21,672 bases of DNA from Allobosea sp. (GTDB taxonomy: Bacteria > Pseudomonadota > Alphaproteobacteria > Rhizobiales > Beijerinckiaceae): assembly GCA_021732895.1 (NCBI GenBank), contig JAKFWE010000029.1:1-21672 (forward strand). The letters are read 5' to 3'. Made by a program: the position numbers and the translations under genes. This document shows positions 1 to 7,757 of this stretch, in pieces. Under the pieces are notes generated by a model. That model did not search any database. It saw only the letters and a list, made by a program, of their open reading frames with translations, and was not told the origin of the DNA. How positions within the stretch are numbered: the stretch's first letter is position 1; every line of letters starts with the position of its first letter.

Positions 1-587
1 TGCTCGATCATCAGGATGGTGACGCCTTTCGAGCGAAGCTCCATCAGGATCGAAAATGTCTCCTGCACCAGAATCGGCGACAACCCGATCGAGGGCTCGT
101 CGATCAGCACCAGCTTTGGGTCGAGCAGCAGTCCGCGCACGATCTCGAGCTGCTTCTGCTGGCCGCCCGAGAGCGTCGACGCCTGAGCGTTCGCCTTCGT
201 TCTGAGAGACGGGAAGCGGTCGAGCGCCGCCTCGATGCGCCTCGGCATGTCGGTGATCTGCGAACCGGCGGCGACCGCGCCGAGCTCGATGTTGTGGCGC
301 ACCGAGAGCTCGGGAAAAATGTTGCGCCCCTGCGGCACATAGCAAATGCCCGCCTCCAGCAGCTTGCGCTGGCCCCAGTTGGTGATGTCCCGCCCTTCGA
401 GCCGGATATGGCCCTCGCGCACCTTGAGCAGGCCGAAGATCGCCTTGAACACGGTCGATTTGCCGGCCCCGTTGGGGCCGATCACGGTGGTGATGGCGGC
501 GCGCTTCACCTTGAAGCTCGTGCCGTTGAGGATCGTCATTGGGCCGTAGCCGCCGACGACGCCGTCGAGTTCGAGGATGGGCGTCAT
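1..587 (-). CDS. livF: Branched-chain amino acid-type ABC transporter ATPase LivF (3' end outside window)
   Basis: Cytoplasmic ATPase that would power a HAAT-family importer together with LivG. Reading leftwards from ATG at 587, the frame is open to the window edge (195 codons). It shows Walker A GPNGAGKST (residues ~37-45), a Q-loop 'YVPQGRNIFPELSV' (~83-96) typical of LivF, the ABC signature LSGGQQ (~139-144) and Walker B LVLIDEPS (~159-166). The last visible residues 'MIE' precede the H-loop, so only the C-terminal ~40 residues of a usual ~235 should be missing. The start lies 2 nt after the livG stop, so it is probably translated by coupling. LivF rather than LivG is supported by the Q-loop wording and by its place last in the operon. 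Family certain; substrate not shown. Confidence 0.93.
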   Translation of the reverse strand, partial: MTPILELDGVVGGYGPMTILNGTSFKVKRAAITTVIGPNGAGKSTVFKAIFGLLKVREGHIRLEGRDITNWGQRKLLEAGICYVPQGRNIFPELSVRHNIELGAVAAGSQITDMPRRIEAALDRFPSLRTKANAQASTLSGGQQKQLEIVRGLLLDPKLVLIDEPSIGLSPILVQETFSILMELRSKGVTILMIE

Positions 588-589
588 GC

Positions 590-1333
590 TCAATGCCCCA
601 GATAGGCGTCGATCACGGCGGGGTTCGCCCTGACCTGCGCCGGCGTGCCTTCCGCCAGCACCTTGCCCTCGGCCAGCACGATCACCCGCGAGCACAGGCT
701 CATCACGAAATCCATGTTGTGCTCGATCACGACGAAGGTCGCGCCCTGCTCGGCGTTGATGGCGCGCAGGCGCTCCTTCAGATCGCCGAGCATGGTCAGG
801 TTGACGCCGCCCGCCGGCTCGTCGAGCAGCACGAGGCGCGGGCCGGCCATGAACGCCATCGCCGCGTCGAGCAGCTTCTGCTGGCCATAGGACAAGCCCC
901 CCGCCTTTTCGTCGACCAGATGGCCGAGCTTGAAGAAGGCGATCATCTGGTCGGCCTTTGCCGACAAGCCCGCATCGCGCGGCCCGAAGAAGCGCGACAG
1001 CATCGTGCCCTCATGCTCCTGGCCGGCGAGGATCAGGTTCTCGCGCACGGTCAGCTCGGGGAAGACCTGGAGGAGCTGGAAGGTCCGGCTGACGCCGCGC
1101 CGGTTCAGCTCCGAGGGACGCAGATTGGTGACGTCGCGGCCGTCGAGCTTCACGCTGCCTTCCGTTGGTTCGAGCTGGCCCAGAATGCAGTTGAACAGGG
1201 TGGATTTGCCGCAGCCATTGGGGCCGATGATGCCGAGGATCTCGCCCTCGTTGACCGAGAAGGAGACGCCGTTCACGGCCTTGATGCCCCCGAATGCCTT
1301 GTGGAGATTGGTGACTTCCAGAACCTGGTTCAT
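590..1333 (-). CDS. livG: Branched-chain amino acid-type ABC transporter ATPase LivG
   Basis: Second ATPase of the HAAT importer, 247 aa, close to the usual LivG length. Visible motifs are Walker A GPNGCGKST (37-45), 'SRTFQ' Q-loop (82-86), signature LSYGQQ (147-152), Walker B LVLLDEP (167-173) and the switch His in 'VIEHNMDFV' (His205), a LivG hallmark. The start ATG at 1333 overlaps the livM stop as ATGA, indicating translational coupling. A longer upstream reading of the same frame overlaps livM and is a shadow. It would act as a heterodimer with LivF under the LivH/LivM channel. Confidence 0.95.
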   Translation of the reverse strand: MNQVLEVTNLHKAFGGIKAVNGVSFSVNEGEILGIIGPNGCGKSTLFNCILGQLEPTEGSVKLDGRDVTNLRPSELNRRGVSRTFQLLQVFPELTVRENLILAGQEHEGTMLSRFFGPRDAGLSAKADQMIAFFKLGHLVDEKAGGLSYGQQKLLDAAMAFMAGPRLVLLDEPAGGVNLTMLGDLKERLRAINAEQGATFVVIEHNMDFVMSLCSRVIVLAEGKVLAEGTPAQVRANPAVIDAYLGH

Positions 1334-2361
1334 CGGCCGGCTCCCTTGCCGGTGAGTTTGCGCCAGCCGCGCTCCATGAGCCCGCTCATGCCCTGCGGGC
1401 AAGCGATCAGCAGCAGCATGACGATGGCGGCGAAGATGATCAGGTAGAGCGAGCCGGCGAAGCGCAGCCATTCCGGCAGGACGACGCCGAGCAGCGCGCC
1501 GATGAAGGGGCCGAGCAGATAGCCCGAGCCGCCGGCCACCACCATCAGCAGCAGGAAGAAGCTCTGCGACAGCGAGAACGGCGAGGGGTCGATGAACTCG
1601 ACCAGCGGCGCGTAGAGGGCGCCCGCAAAGCCGGCATAGGCCGAGCCGATGGCGAAGGCGAGCAGCGTGTAGAGCCGCGTGTCGACGCCCAGACTCGCCG
1701 CCCGGATCGGGTTCTCGCGCAGCGCCGTGAAGGCGCGGCCCCAGGGCGAGCGGATCATCCACCACAGCACGACGGCGAGGATGAAGGTGATGACCACGAC
1801 GAAGCGGTGGAATTCCAGCGCGTTGAACAGCTTTATGCCGAGGAAGTCCGGCCGGTTGATGTTGGAGATGCCGAAGACGCCGCCGGTCAGCCATTGCTCG
1901 TTGCGCAGGATCAGCCAGATCAGCGTCGAGAAGGCGAGCGTGACGAAGGCGAGGTAATGCGCCTTGACGCGCAGCGCCGGGAAGCCGAGCACCAGCCCGA
2001 CCGCGAAAGTCAGGAGACCGGACAGGGCGAAGCACGCATACCAGGAGACGCCGTATTTCGTCGTCAGGATCGCGGTCAGATAGGCGCCCAGCCCCATGAA
2101 GGCGGCCTGCGCCAGCGATTTGAGCCCGGCATAGCCGAGCGTCAGGTTCAGCCCCATCACGGCGATGCTGGTCACCAGCCAGAGCGACAGCACATAGGCG
2201 CCGTATCGCCCCATGCCGACCGGCGCGAACCAGAGGATGGCGGCGCCGGCGATGAGCGTCAGCAGCGTGCCGTCGACGAAGCCGGGGAGGGCGAGCGAGC
2301 GGCTGCTCGTCCGCGGCGGAGAGTGGTCGGACAGACCCTGGCGGCTCACGGGCGCGGTCAT
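1330..2361 (-). CDS. livM: Branched-chain amino acid-type ABC transporter permease LivM
   Basis: Inner-membrane permease of 343 aa. After a hydrophilic N-terminal stretch (~1-25, rich in Ser/Arg/Pro) come about eight to ten hydrophobic helices. The family block 'LTLGYAGLKSLAQAAFMGLGAY' region (~70-90) and the cytoplasmic coupling loop 'SPWGRAFTALRENPIRAASLG' region (~220-240), including the EAA-like segment, identify BPD_transp_2/LivM. 'GGSGYLLGPFIGA' near residue 290 is the second conserved glycine-rich block. Start ATG 2361 overlaps the livH stop (ATGA) and its own stop overlaps livG (ATGA), so H-M-G form one tightly coupled unit. Confidence 0.94.
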   Translation of the reverse strand: MTAPVSRQGLSDHSPPRTSSRSLALPGFVDGTLLTLIAGAAILWFAPVGMGRYGAYVLSLWLVTSIAVMGLNLTLGYAGLKSLAQAAFMGLGAYLTAILTTKYGVSWYACFALSGLLTFAVGLVLGFPALRVKAHYLAFVTLAFSTLIWLILRNEQWLTGGVFGISNINRPDFLGIKLFNALEFHRFVVVITFILAVVLWWMIRSPWGRAFTALRENPIRAASLGVDTRLYTLLAFAIGSAYAGFAGALYAPLVEFIDPSPFSLSQSFFLLLMVVAGGSGYLLGPFIGALLGVVLPEWLRFAGSLYLIIFAAIVMLLLIACPQGMSGLMERGWRKLTGKGAGR

Positions 2362-3236
2362 ACGCGGCGCTCCTCTTTGCGGCCCATCAGGCCTTCCGGC
2401 TTGAGCAGGATGATGACGACGAGCAGGACGAGCGGCACGGCGAGCCGGTAGGAGCTGGAGATGTAGGCGGCGGCCATCGAGTCGACGATGCCGACGATCA
2501 GCCCGCCGACGAGCGCGCCGCGGACCTGGTTGAAGCCGCCGACGATCGCCGCGATGAAGGCGAACAGGCCGATCACCTCGCCATTGGAGAACTTCGCCAG
2601 ATAGATCGGCGAGATCAGCACCGAGGCGACGACCGCGAGCGCCGCATTGATCGCGAAGGTCAGCAGCACCATCCGCTCGACGGGGATGCCGAGGATGCGC
2701 GCGACCGTCGGGTTCTGCGCGGTGGCCTGCATCTGGCGGCCGAGCCGCGTGCCGCCGACGAACCATTGCAGCAGGAAGATCACGGCAAACGCCACGCCGA
2801 TGATCGCCAGATGCTGCAGCGAGACCGCCGCGCCGAACACCTCGATCGTCTGCGACGGCGCGAAGGACGGGAAGGTCTGCGCCTCGGCCGAGAAGCCGTC
2901 CTTGGCGCCCTCCTTCATGATGATCGAGAGCGCCATCGTGGCGATGGCGAGCGGCAGCACGCCGTGCCGGATCATCGGGTCCACGACGAAGAGCTTGAAG
3001 CCGACGCCGAAGATCAGGATGAACGCCGCGATGCCGATCAGCGCGCCGAGCCAGACCGGCGCGCCGAGCAGCTTGATCGCCAGCAGCACGAAGATCGCCG
3101 GCAGCATGACGAACTCCCCCTGGGCGAAGTTGATCGTCTGCGAGGTCTGCCAGACCAGCGTGAAGCCGATCGCCGCCAGCGCATAGATCGCGCCCGTGGC
3201 GATGCCGGCGATGAGATAGGCGATGAATTCGGCCAT
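2358..3236 (-). CDS. livH: Branched-chain amino acid-type ABC transporter permease LivH
   Basis: Inner-membrane permease, 292 aa, the usual LivH length. The N-terminus 'GIATGAIYALAAIGFTLVW' followed by 'INFAQGEFVML' (~11-46) is the LivH signature. 'RQMQATAQNPTVARILGI' (~168-185) is the coupling loop to the ATPase, and 'GGFNQVRGALVGGLIVGIVDS' region (~233-253) is the conserved late helix. About eight membrane segments are apparent. The ATG at 3236 has only a weak Shine-Dalgarno upstream. The 166-nt gap to livK holds two palindromic repeats that could separate expression of the binding protein from the membrane parts. Confidence 0.95.
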   Translation of the reverse strand: MAEFIAYLIAGIATGAIYALAAIGFTLVWQTSQTINFAQGEFVMLPAIFVLLAIKLLGAPVWLGALIGIAAFILIFGVGFKLFVVDPMIRHGVLPLAIATMALSIIMKEGAKDGFSAEAQTFPSFAPSQTIEVFGAAVSLQHLAIIGVAFAVIFLLQWFVGGTRLGRQMQATAQNPTVARILGIPVERMVLLTFAINAALAVVASVLISPIYLAKFSNGEVIGLFAFIAAIVGGFNQVRGALVGGLIVGIVDSMAAAYISSSYRLAVPLVLLVVIILLKPEGLMGRKEERRV

Positions 3237-3262
3237 GGCGGGGTCTCGCGTTTGGTCGTCAT

Positions 3263-3281
3263 GGTCGGGCTTGACCCGACC
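3263..3281. repeat. Short palindrome between livK and livH
   Basis: Perfect 7-bp arms GGTCGGG and CCCGACC around the 5-nt loop CTTGA. The wording 'TCATGGTCGGGCTTGACCC' resembles a short REP-like palindrome often scattered between Rhizobiales genes (recalled, not searched). It has no T-tract, so it is not an obvious terminator. Confidence 0.5.
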
Positions 3282-3297
3282 GTCTCTGGACGAAAGC

Positions 3298-3386
3298 CGT
3301 CATTGCGAGGAGGCGGAGCCGACGAAGCAATCCAGGAGGACGTAGAGCGCGCGGCTCTGGATTGCTTCGCTTCGCTCGCAATGACG
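3298..3386. repeat. ~90-bp interspersed palindromic repeat, copy 1
   Basis: Outer arms CGTCATTGCGAG and CTCGCAATGACG are exact reverse complements. Inner arms CGAAGCAATCCAG and CTGGATTGCTTCG also match exactly, leaving a GC-rich centre. A diverged second copy lies at 7673-7757. This is the widespread alphaproteobacterial 'GTCATTGCGAG' palindromic element. It lies inside the presumed livK-livH transcript, where it would form a long RNA hairpin. Confidence 0.85.
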
Positions 3387-3402
3387 ATGAGCGCAGCCGC
3401 GA

Positions 3403-4539
3403 TTACGGGTTGATCTTCGGCAGCGTGGCGTTGATCACCTGCTTGCCGGCGATCACCTCGGCGAGGAAGCTGACGCGGTCGATGTCGCCGTTTTTCTCGA
3501 TCGTGGTCTCGATCATGATGCCGGGCTCGTCGGAGGGCTTGATCGTCGCGCCGCGCAGCGTGTCGGCCAGGCCCTTCTTGTCGAACTTCTTCTGCTTCTC
3601 GGTCGCCCACTTCACCATGTGGACGGCCATGTAGCCCTTCAGGCCGTTATGGTCGGAGGCGTAATTGTACTTCGCCTGGAACTTCCTGCCGAAGTCCTGA
3701 AAAGCAGGCACCGGCGCGTCGATCGAGAGACCGACATGGCCCTTGACGCCGTTCGCCGCATCGCCCGCCAGCGCGATCACCTTGGCGCCGAGCAGCGTCG
3801 TCTCGCCGACCATCGGCTTGGTCACGCCCTGCTGCTTGGCCGCGGTCAGGAAGCGGGCGCTCTCCTCCTCGTTCAGATAGACGAAGACGGCGTCGGCGTT
3901 GGCGTTCTTGACCTTGATGGCGTCGGCGGCGAAATCGGCCTGGCCCTGCTCGGTCGAGACGTCGGCCGCGACCTTGATGCCGGCCTTGGCCAGTTCGGGC
4001 AGGATGGCGTCGCGCCCGCCCTTGCCGAAATCGTTGTTGACCCAGACCACCGCGACCGAACCGGCCTTGACCGTGTTCTTGAGATAGGCCGCGATCTTGG
4101 GCATCGCCGCGCTCTGGCTCAGCGAGGTCCGGAAGATGTAGTCGTTGCCCTGCGTGGTCAGGCCGGCCGCCTCGCCGCCGACGATCTGGGCGATCTCGGC
4201 GCGCTGGGCGATCTGCATCGAGGCGCCGATCGGGCCGGAGAAGACCGGGCCGAGCACGGCGTAGGTGCCCTCGTCGATGGCGCGCTGCACGGCGGCCCGC
4301 GTGTTGCCCGGGTTGGTCTGCGTGTCGTAATGCACGATCTCGATCTGCCTGCCGAGAATGCCGCCCTTGGCGTTGATGTCGGCGACGGCGAGGTCGATGC
4401 CGTTCTTCCAGTTGGTGCCGGCGGTGGCGCCCGCGCCCGACAATTCGACCACGTTTATGAGCTTGACCTTGTCCTGCGCCAGCGCGGGCAGGCTCAGGGT
4501 CGCCGCCACGGCGGCGGCAAGGATCCATTGCGTCTTCAT
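3403..4539 (-). CDS. livK: Periplasmic ligand-binding protein of the HAAT ABC importer (LivK-like)
   Basis: Periplasmic binding protein of 378 aa (Peripla_BP_6 class) that would deliver ligand to LivH/LivM. It starts with a clear signal peptide: Lys3, hydrophobic core ~5-20, cleavage after 'ALAQ' (~22). The mature chain opens 'KVKLINVVELSGAGATAG', as in the family. Later blocks 'DINAKGGILGRQIEIVHYDTQ', 'AVLGPVFSGP' and 'NDFGKGGRDAI' follow the type I fold. The start ATG 4539 has a strong GGAGGAG about 8 nt upstream. It lies 62 nt after the dehydrogenase gene and is probably co-transcribed with it. These proteins bind amino acids, but also aromatic acids, amides or urea, so the neighbouring catabolic enzymes are a better hint to ligand than the family name. 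Confidence 0.9.
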   Translation of the reverse strand: MKTQWILAAAVAATLSLPALAQDKVKLINVVELSGAGATAGTNWKNGIDLAVADINAKGGILGRQIEIVHYDTQTNPGNTRAAVQRAIDEGTYAVLGPVFSGPIGASMQIAQRAEIAQIVGGEAAGLTTQGNDYIFRTSLSQSAAMPKIAAYLKNTVKAGSVAVVWVNNDFGKGGRDAILPELAKAGIKVAADVSTEQGQADFAADAIKVKNANADAVFVYLNEEESARFLTAAKQQGVTKPMVGETTLLGAKVIALAGDAANGVKGHVGLSIDAPVPAFQDFGRKFQAKYNYASDHNGLKGYMAVHMVKWATEKQKKFDKKGLADTLRGATIKPSDEPGIMIETTIEKNGDIDRVSFLAEVIAGKQVINATLPKINP

Positions 4540-4601
4540 GTTGTCGTCTCCTCCAAAAATCACGGCGGTTTCTTGTATCGCCCGGCTCGTCCGGGTCGTC
4601 T

Positions 4602-5486
4602 TCAGGCTGCGTGGCGCTTGGCCTCCCGCGCAGCGAGGCTTCGGTCGAAGGCGGTCGCGATCGCCTCGTAGGGCGCGGTCGCGCCTGTGAAAAGAGCAAA
4701 GGCGTCCACCGCCTGATGGATCGAGAGCTCGCGCCCGGTCATCACCATAGCGCCGACATTGCGCGCGCCGATCAGCAGCGGCGTCCAGAGCGGATGGTAG
4801 ACCGCGTCGGCCACCCATTGCCGGGCGCGCAGCAGCGTGGCTGGCACGGGCGTGTCGCGGTTGGGCAGCATACCGACCGGCGAGCCGTTGACGATGCCGG
4901 CGACATCCGCGACCGCCGCCTCGACCGTCGCGGCGACCTCGACCTGCGCCCGGCCGGCGAGCTGTGTCGCCAGGCCCTCGCATTTTGCCCGGTCGGGATC
5001 GAACAGCCGCAGCCGCGTCACGCCGCAGGAGGCGAGCGCGAATCCGATCGCCTTGCCGACGCCGCCCGCCCCGATGATCGCGACGGGCGCGTCGCCGTCG
5101 TCGCGGCCGAGCGCGCGATAGGCTGTGGCGAAGCCGGTCGCGTCGGTGTTGTGGCCGGTGAGCTTGCCCTTGCGCGCCACCACGGTGTTGACCGCGCCGA
5201 TCGCGGCGGCGTCGGGCGAGAGCGCGTCGAGCAGCGGGATCACCGCTTCCTTGTAGGGGAAGGTGATGTTGACGCCCGAGAAACCGAGCCGGCGCACGCC
5301 GTCGAGCATCGCGGAAAGATCGTCGCGGCGCGCGCCGGACACCTCGATCAGGTGATAATGCAGATCGATCCCGGCGGCGCGCGCGGCGGCTTCGTGCATC
5401 GCCGGCGCGGCGGAATGGGCGATCGGCGAGCCGATCAGGCCCAGCAGCACCCGCTTCGTCCGGTTCGCGATCGGAAATTCCGGCAT
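4602..5486 (-). CDS. Quinate/shikimate dehydrogenase family protein (QsuD-like)
   Basis: NAD(P)-dependent oxidoreductase of the AroE superfamily, 294 aa. Visible are the substrate-site opening 'LIGSPIAHSAAPAMHE' (~17-32), 'NITFPYK' with catalytic Lys79, 'NTDATG' with catalytic Asp115, the nucleotide loop GAGGVGKA (139-146), 'NGSPVGM' (200-206) and 'IHQAVDAFALFTG' (256-268). The last block and 'AVIPLLD' recall corynebacterial quinate/shikimate dehydrogenase more than biosynthetic AroE. After the glycine loop the strand ends in Asp ('LFDPDR', Asp163) rather than the NRT motif of NADP enzymes, suggesting NAD preference and a catabolic role. The second substrate-site Ser/Thr of 'S-x-S/T-P' is Ala27. 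ATG 5486 is chosen because AGAGGG precedes it and the fold begins just after. Upstream in-frame ATGs could add up to 18 residues. Confidence 0.82.
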   Translation of the reverse strand: MPEFPIANRTKRVLLGLIGSPIAHSAAPAMHEAAARAAGIDLHYHLIEVSGARRDDLSAMLDGVRRLGFSGVNITFPYKEAVIPLLDALSPDAAAIGAVNTVVARKGKLTGHNTDATGFATAYRALGRDDGDAPVAIIGAGGVGKAIGFALASCGVTRLRLFDPDRAKCEGLATQLAGRAQVEVAATVEAAVADVAGIVNGSPVGMLPNRDTPVPATLLRARQWVADAVYHPLWTPLLIGARNVGAMVMTGRELSIHQAVDAFALFTGATAPYEAIATAFDRSLAAREAKRHAA

Positions 5487-5599
5487 GCCCGTCCCTCTCA
5501 TCGTTCGCCCGTCATCCATGCGGGCGTTGCGACGCGTCACATAAGCCGATTTGCGCCGCTAACGCGATAACCAATCCGTCGTGATTACCTAACCTCATG

Positions 5600-6544
5600 T
5601 TATCTTTCGCTGCGGCCAGGACATGGCGGCGCGGACATGGCGGCCGGGCGCGGCGTCACCACCGCGTTCATCTCCTCGCGCAGCAGGCTGACGAAGGTTT
5701 CGGCGTAGAGCGAGGGCGCCTTGTCGTTCTTGATCGCGACGTAGGTCTGGAACTGCGTCGGCTCGGCGATCGGGATCGTGGCGATGCCCTGCATCGAGCC
5801 GTGCGCCACGGTGAACTGGTCGATGATCGCGATGCCCAGCCCGGCGCGCACCAGCGAACACACCGTCGTTCCGAAGCGCGCCTTGATGATCATGTCGTAG
5901 GCCAGCCCCTGCCGCTCGAAGATTTCGCTCATCACCCGGCCGTAAGGGTCGGTCGGGTCGATGCCGATCAGCGGATGGGCGACGATCTCGGCCGCAGCCA
6001 CCCGGTCGCGCCCGGCCAGCGCGTGGCCCTCGGGGACGATGCAGAGCAGCTCGCCCATCGCCAGCGGCACGAAATCGATGCCGGGATGGTCGAGCCTGTA
6101 GCTCATCGCCGCGATCTCGCCCTTGCCGAGCAGGAGATAATCGAGCGCCTCCTCGATCTTCAGGATGTTGATGTCGAGCCTGAGGTCGGGATGCTTGCGC
6201 CGCAGCCGCTCGATCGCGCGCGGCACCATGACATGGCAGATGCTCGGCACCGAGCCGATCCGCAGTTCGATGCCGCCGCCGCGCTCGATCCGGCCGAGCG
6301 TGTAGTGCAGGTCATCGACCTTTTTGTAGACCCCGTTGATCTGCTCGAAGATGTCGTTCGCCTCCGGCGTCGGCACATAGCGGCCATGCCTGCGCTCGAA
6401 GAGCTTGAGCCTGAGCGTCCGTTCGGTGTGCTTCATCAGCCGGCTGATGCCGGGCGCGGAGACGTTCAGGAGCTTCGCCGCGCCCGAGATCGTGCCGGTG
6501 ATCATGATCGCGCGGATCACCTCGATCTGGCGCAGCGTGAGCAT
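5600..6544 (-). CDS. LysR-type transcriptional regulator
   Basis: DNA-binding regulator, 314 aa. It has an N-terminal winged helix-turn-helix (~1-60, 'LRQIEVIRAIMITGTISGA' then 'NVSAPGISRLMKHTE') followed by a LysR substrate-binding domain (~90-300) with 'LRIGSVPSICH' and 'GLGIAIIDQF' blocks. The start ATG 6544 puts the HTH at the very N-terminus, as in the family; the longer in-frame reading adds a non-conserved tail. It diverges from the dehydratase gene at 6739 across 194 bp holding a palindrome, the classic arrangement for LysR control. It is co-directional with the dehydrogenase and transporter genes 113 nt downstream. The effector is unknown, probably a pathway intermediate. Confidence 0.92.
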   Translation of the reverse strand: MLTLRQIEVIRAIMITGTISGAAKLLNVSAPGISRLMKHTERTLRLKLFERRHGRYVPTPEANDIFEQINGVYKKVDDLHYTLGRIERGGGIELRIGSVPSICHVMVPRAIERLRRKHPDLRLDINILKIEEALDYLLLGKGEIAAMSYRLDHPGIDFVPLAMGELLCIVPEGHALAGRDRVAAAEIVAHPLIGIDPTDPYGRVMSEIFERQGLAYDMIIKARFGTTVCSLVRAGLGIAIIDQFTVAHGSMQGIATIPIAEPTQFQTYVAIKNDKAPSLYAETFVSLLREEMNAVVTPRPAAMSAPPCPGRSER

Positions 6545-6631
6545 GGCGGACGGGTTCCCGGGTTCTGGTCTCGGGCCAGCGGAGGAGGCGGCGGGGAGGG
6601 AGTCAAGCGGGACACGCCCTGCGGTCTCCAT

Positions 6632-6652
6632 CGGCGGGTTGCATGCCCGCCG
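6632..6652. promoter_or_regulatory. Palindrome in divergent region, candidate LysR operator
   Basis: Perfect 7-bp arms CGGCGGG and CCCGCCG around TTGCATG. It lies 87 bp upstream of the dehydratase start and 88 bp upstream of the LysR start, almost midway. LysR regulators usually bind interrupted dyads (T-N11-A) in such gaps. The sequence is GC-rich and could instead be a chance hairpin. Confidence 0.35.
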
Positions 6653-6738
6653 GGCAGCGACGACACTGCGGCCATGCCGGTTTCGCGGAGAGCCATCATC
6701 CGTGGCCGGAAAGAAGCCTGCCGCCGGGGAGACGCGCG

Positions 6739-7656
6739 ATGACCGAACCCTACAAGGGCATATTGCCGATCGCGCCGACGATCTTCCACGACAACGGCGA
6801 TCTCGACCTCGAGGGCAACCGCCGCGTCATGGACCTGATGGTCGATCAGGGCGTCGACGGCATCTGCATCCTGGCGAATTTCTCCGAGCAGTTCCTGCTG
6901 ACCGACGCTGAGCGCGAGCAGGTCATGCGGCTCTCGCTCGAGCAGGTCGCAGGCCGCGTGCCGGTGATCGTCACGACCTCGCATTTCTCGACCCGCATCG
7001 CCGCCCAGCGCGCGAAAGCGGCGGCCGACGCCGGCGCGAAGATGCTGATGATGATGCCGCCCTATCACGGCGCGCTGCTCAGGGCCGACGAGCAGGGCAT
7101 GATCGAGCATTTCAGCATGGTGGCCGACGCCTGCGGCATCCCCATCATCCTGCAGGACGCGCCGCTGTCCGGCGTGACGCTGAGCGTGCCCTTCATGGTG
7201 CGGCTGGCGAAGGCTGTCCCGCTCGTCTCCTACTTCAAGATCGAGGTGCCCGGCACGGCGAACAAGCTGCGCGCCCTGATCGAGGCCGGCGGCTCGGCCG
7301 TCGCCGGCCCTTTCGACGGCGAGGAGGGGATCACGCTGATGGCCGACCTCGACGCCGGCGCCACCGGCACGATGACCAGCGCGATGATCCCGGACCTGAT
7401 CAGGCCGATCCTGACCGCCCACGCATCGGGCGACCGCGGGCGGGCGGCCGCGCTCTATGCGAAGGTGCTTCCGATCATAAACTACGAGAACCGCCAGTGC
7501 GGCCTGCGCTCGGCCAAGGCGGTGATGAAGGAGGGCGGCGTGATCGGCAGCGAGGCCGTGCGCCACCCGTTGACTCCGCTGCATCCAAAGACGCGCGAGG
7601 GCCTGATCGAGCTGGCGCGCGACCTCGACCCGCTGGCGCTGCGCTGGGGGAAGTAG
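6739..7656 (+). CDS. DapA-superfamily dehydratase/aldolase, resembles L-2-keto-3-deoxyarabonate dehydratase
   Basis: Class I lyase of the DHDPS/NAL superfamily, 305 aa, a (beta/alpha)8 barrel. The Schiff-base lysine is Lys167 in 'SYFKIE'. The pieces that define true DHDPS are changed: the GTTGE loop reads 'ANFSEQF' (46-52), so both catalytic Thr are absent, and the Tyr of 'YNxP' is Gln139 in 'LQDAP'. 'NFSEQF', 'VTTSHFST', 'MPPYHGA', 'QDAP', 'GPFDGEE' and 'INYENRQ' match what I recall of L-2-keto-3-deoxyarabonate dehydratase (EC 4.2.1.43, Azospirillum pathway), which makes alpha-ketoglutarate semialdehyde. The substrate remains an inference. ATG 6739 follows GGGGAG by ~7 nt. It ends with TAG at normal family length. 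Confidence 0.85.
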   Translation: MTEPYKGILPIAPTIFHDNGDLDLEGNRRVMDLMVDQGVDGICILANFSEQFLLTDAEREQVMRLSLEQVAGRVPVIVTTSHFSTRIAAQRAKAAADAGAKMLMMMPPYHGALLRADEQGMIEHFSMVADACGIPIILQDAPLSGVTLSVPFMVRLAKAVPLVSYFKIEVPGTANKLRALIEAGGSAVAGPFDGEEGITLMADLDAGATGTMTSAMIPDLIRPILTAHASGDRGRAAALYAKVLPIINYENRQCGLRSAKAVMKEGGVIGSEAVRHPLTPLHPKTREGLIELARDLDPLALRWGK

Positions 7657-7672
7657 AGCAGCGAACGTTCAT

Positions 7673-7757
7673 CCGCCATCGCGAGCGTAAGCGAAGCAAG
7701 CCAGCGGGGCGTCGAGCGCCACCGCTCTGGATTGTTTCACTACGCTCGCAATGACGG
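7673..7757. repeat. ~85-bp interspersed palindromic repeat, copy 2 (diverged)
   Basis: Same element as at 3298-3386. The right arm 'CTCTGGATTGTTTCACTACG' runs on to CTCGCAATGACGG. The left arm 'CCATCGCGAGCGTAAGCGAA' runs on to GCAAGCCAG and pairs with the right arm imperfectly. It sits 16 nt after the dehydratase stop and ~155 nt before the hydratase start, splitting the two rightward genes. Confidence 0.75.

Noticed and set aside
539..1447. Long plus-strand frame opposite livF, livG and livM
   Set aside because: Antisense shadow of strongly conserved ABC genes; composition is Arg/Ala/His-rich with no family motif or ribosome site.
3619..4671. 350-codon plus-strand frame opposite livK
   Set aside because: Mirror of the high-GC3 livK codons; no domain pattern, and livK has signal peptide, ribosome site and family blocks.
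5566..5603. GATAAC/GTTATC inverted repeat at the LysR 3' end as a terminator
   Set aside because: Only 6-bp AT-rich arms around a ~26-nt loop; too weak to call.
7654..7656. TAG at the end of the dehydratase gene as another recoded codon
   Set aside because: Protein ends at the normal family length with the usual 'LDPLALRW' tail; the frame beyond it runs through the repeat and the hydratase out of frame.
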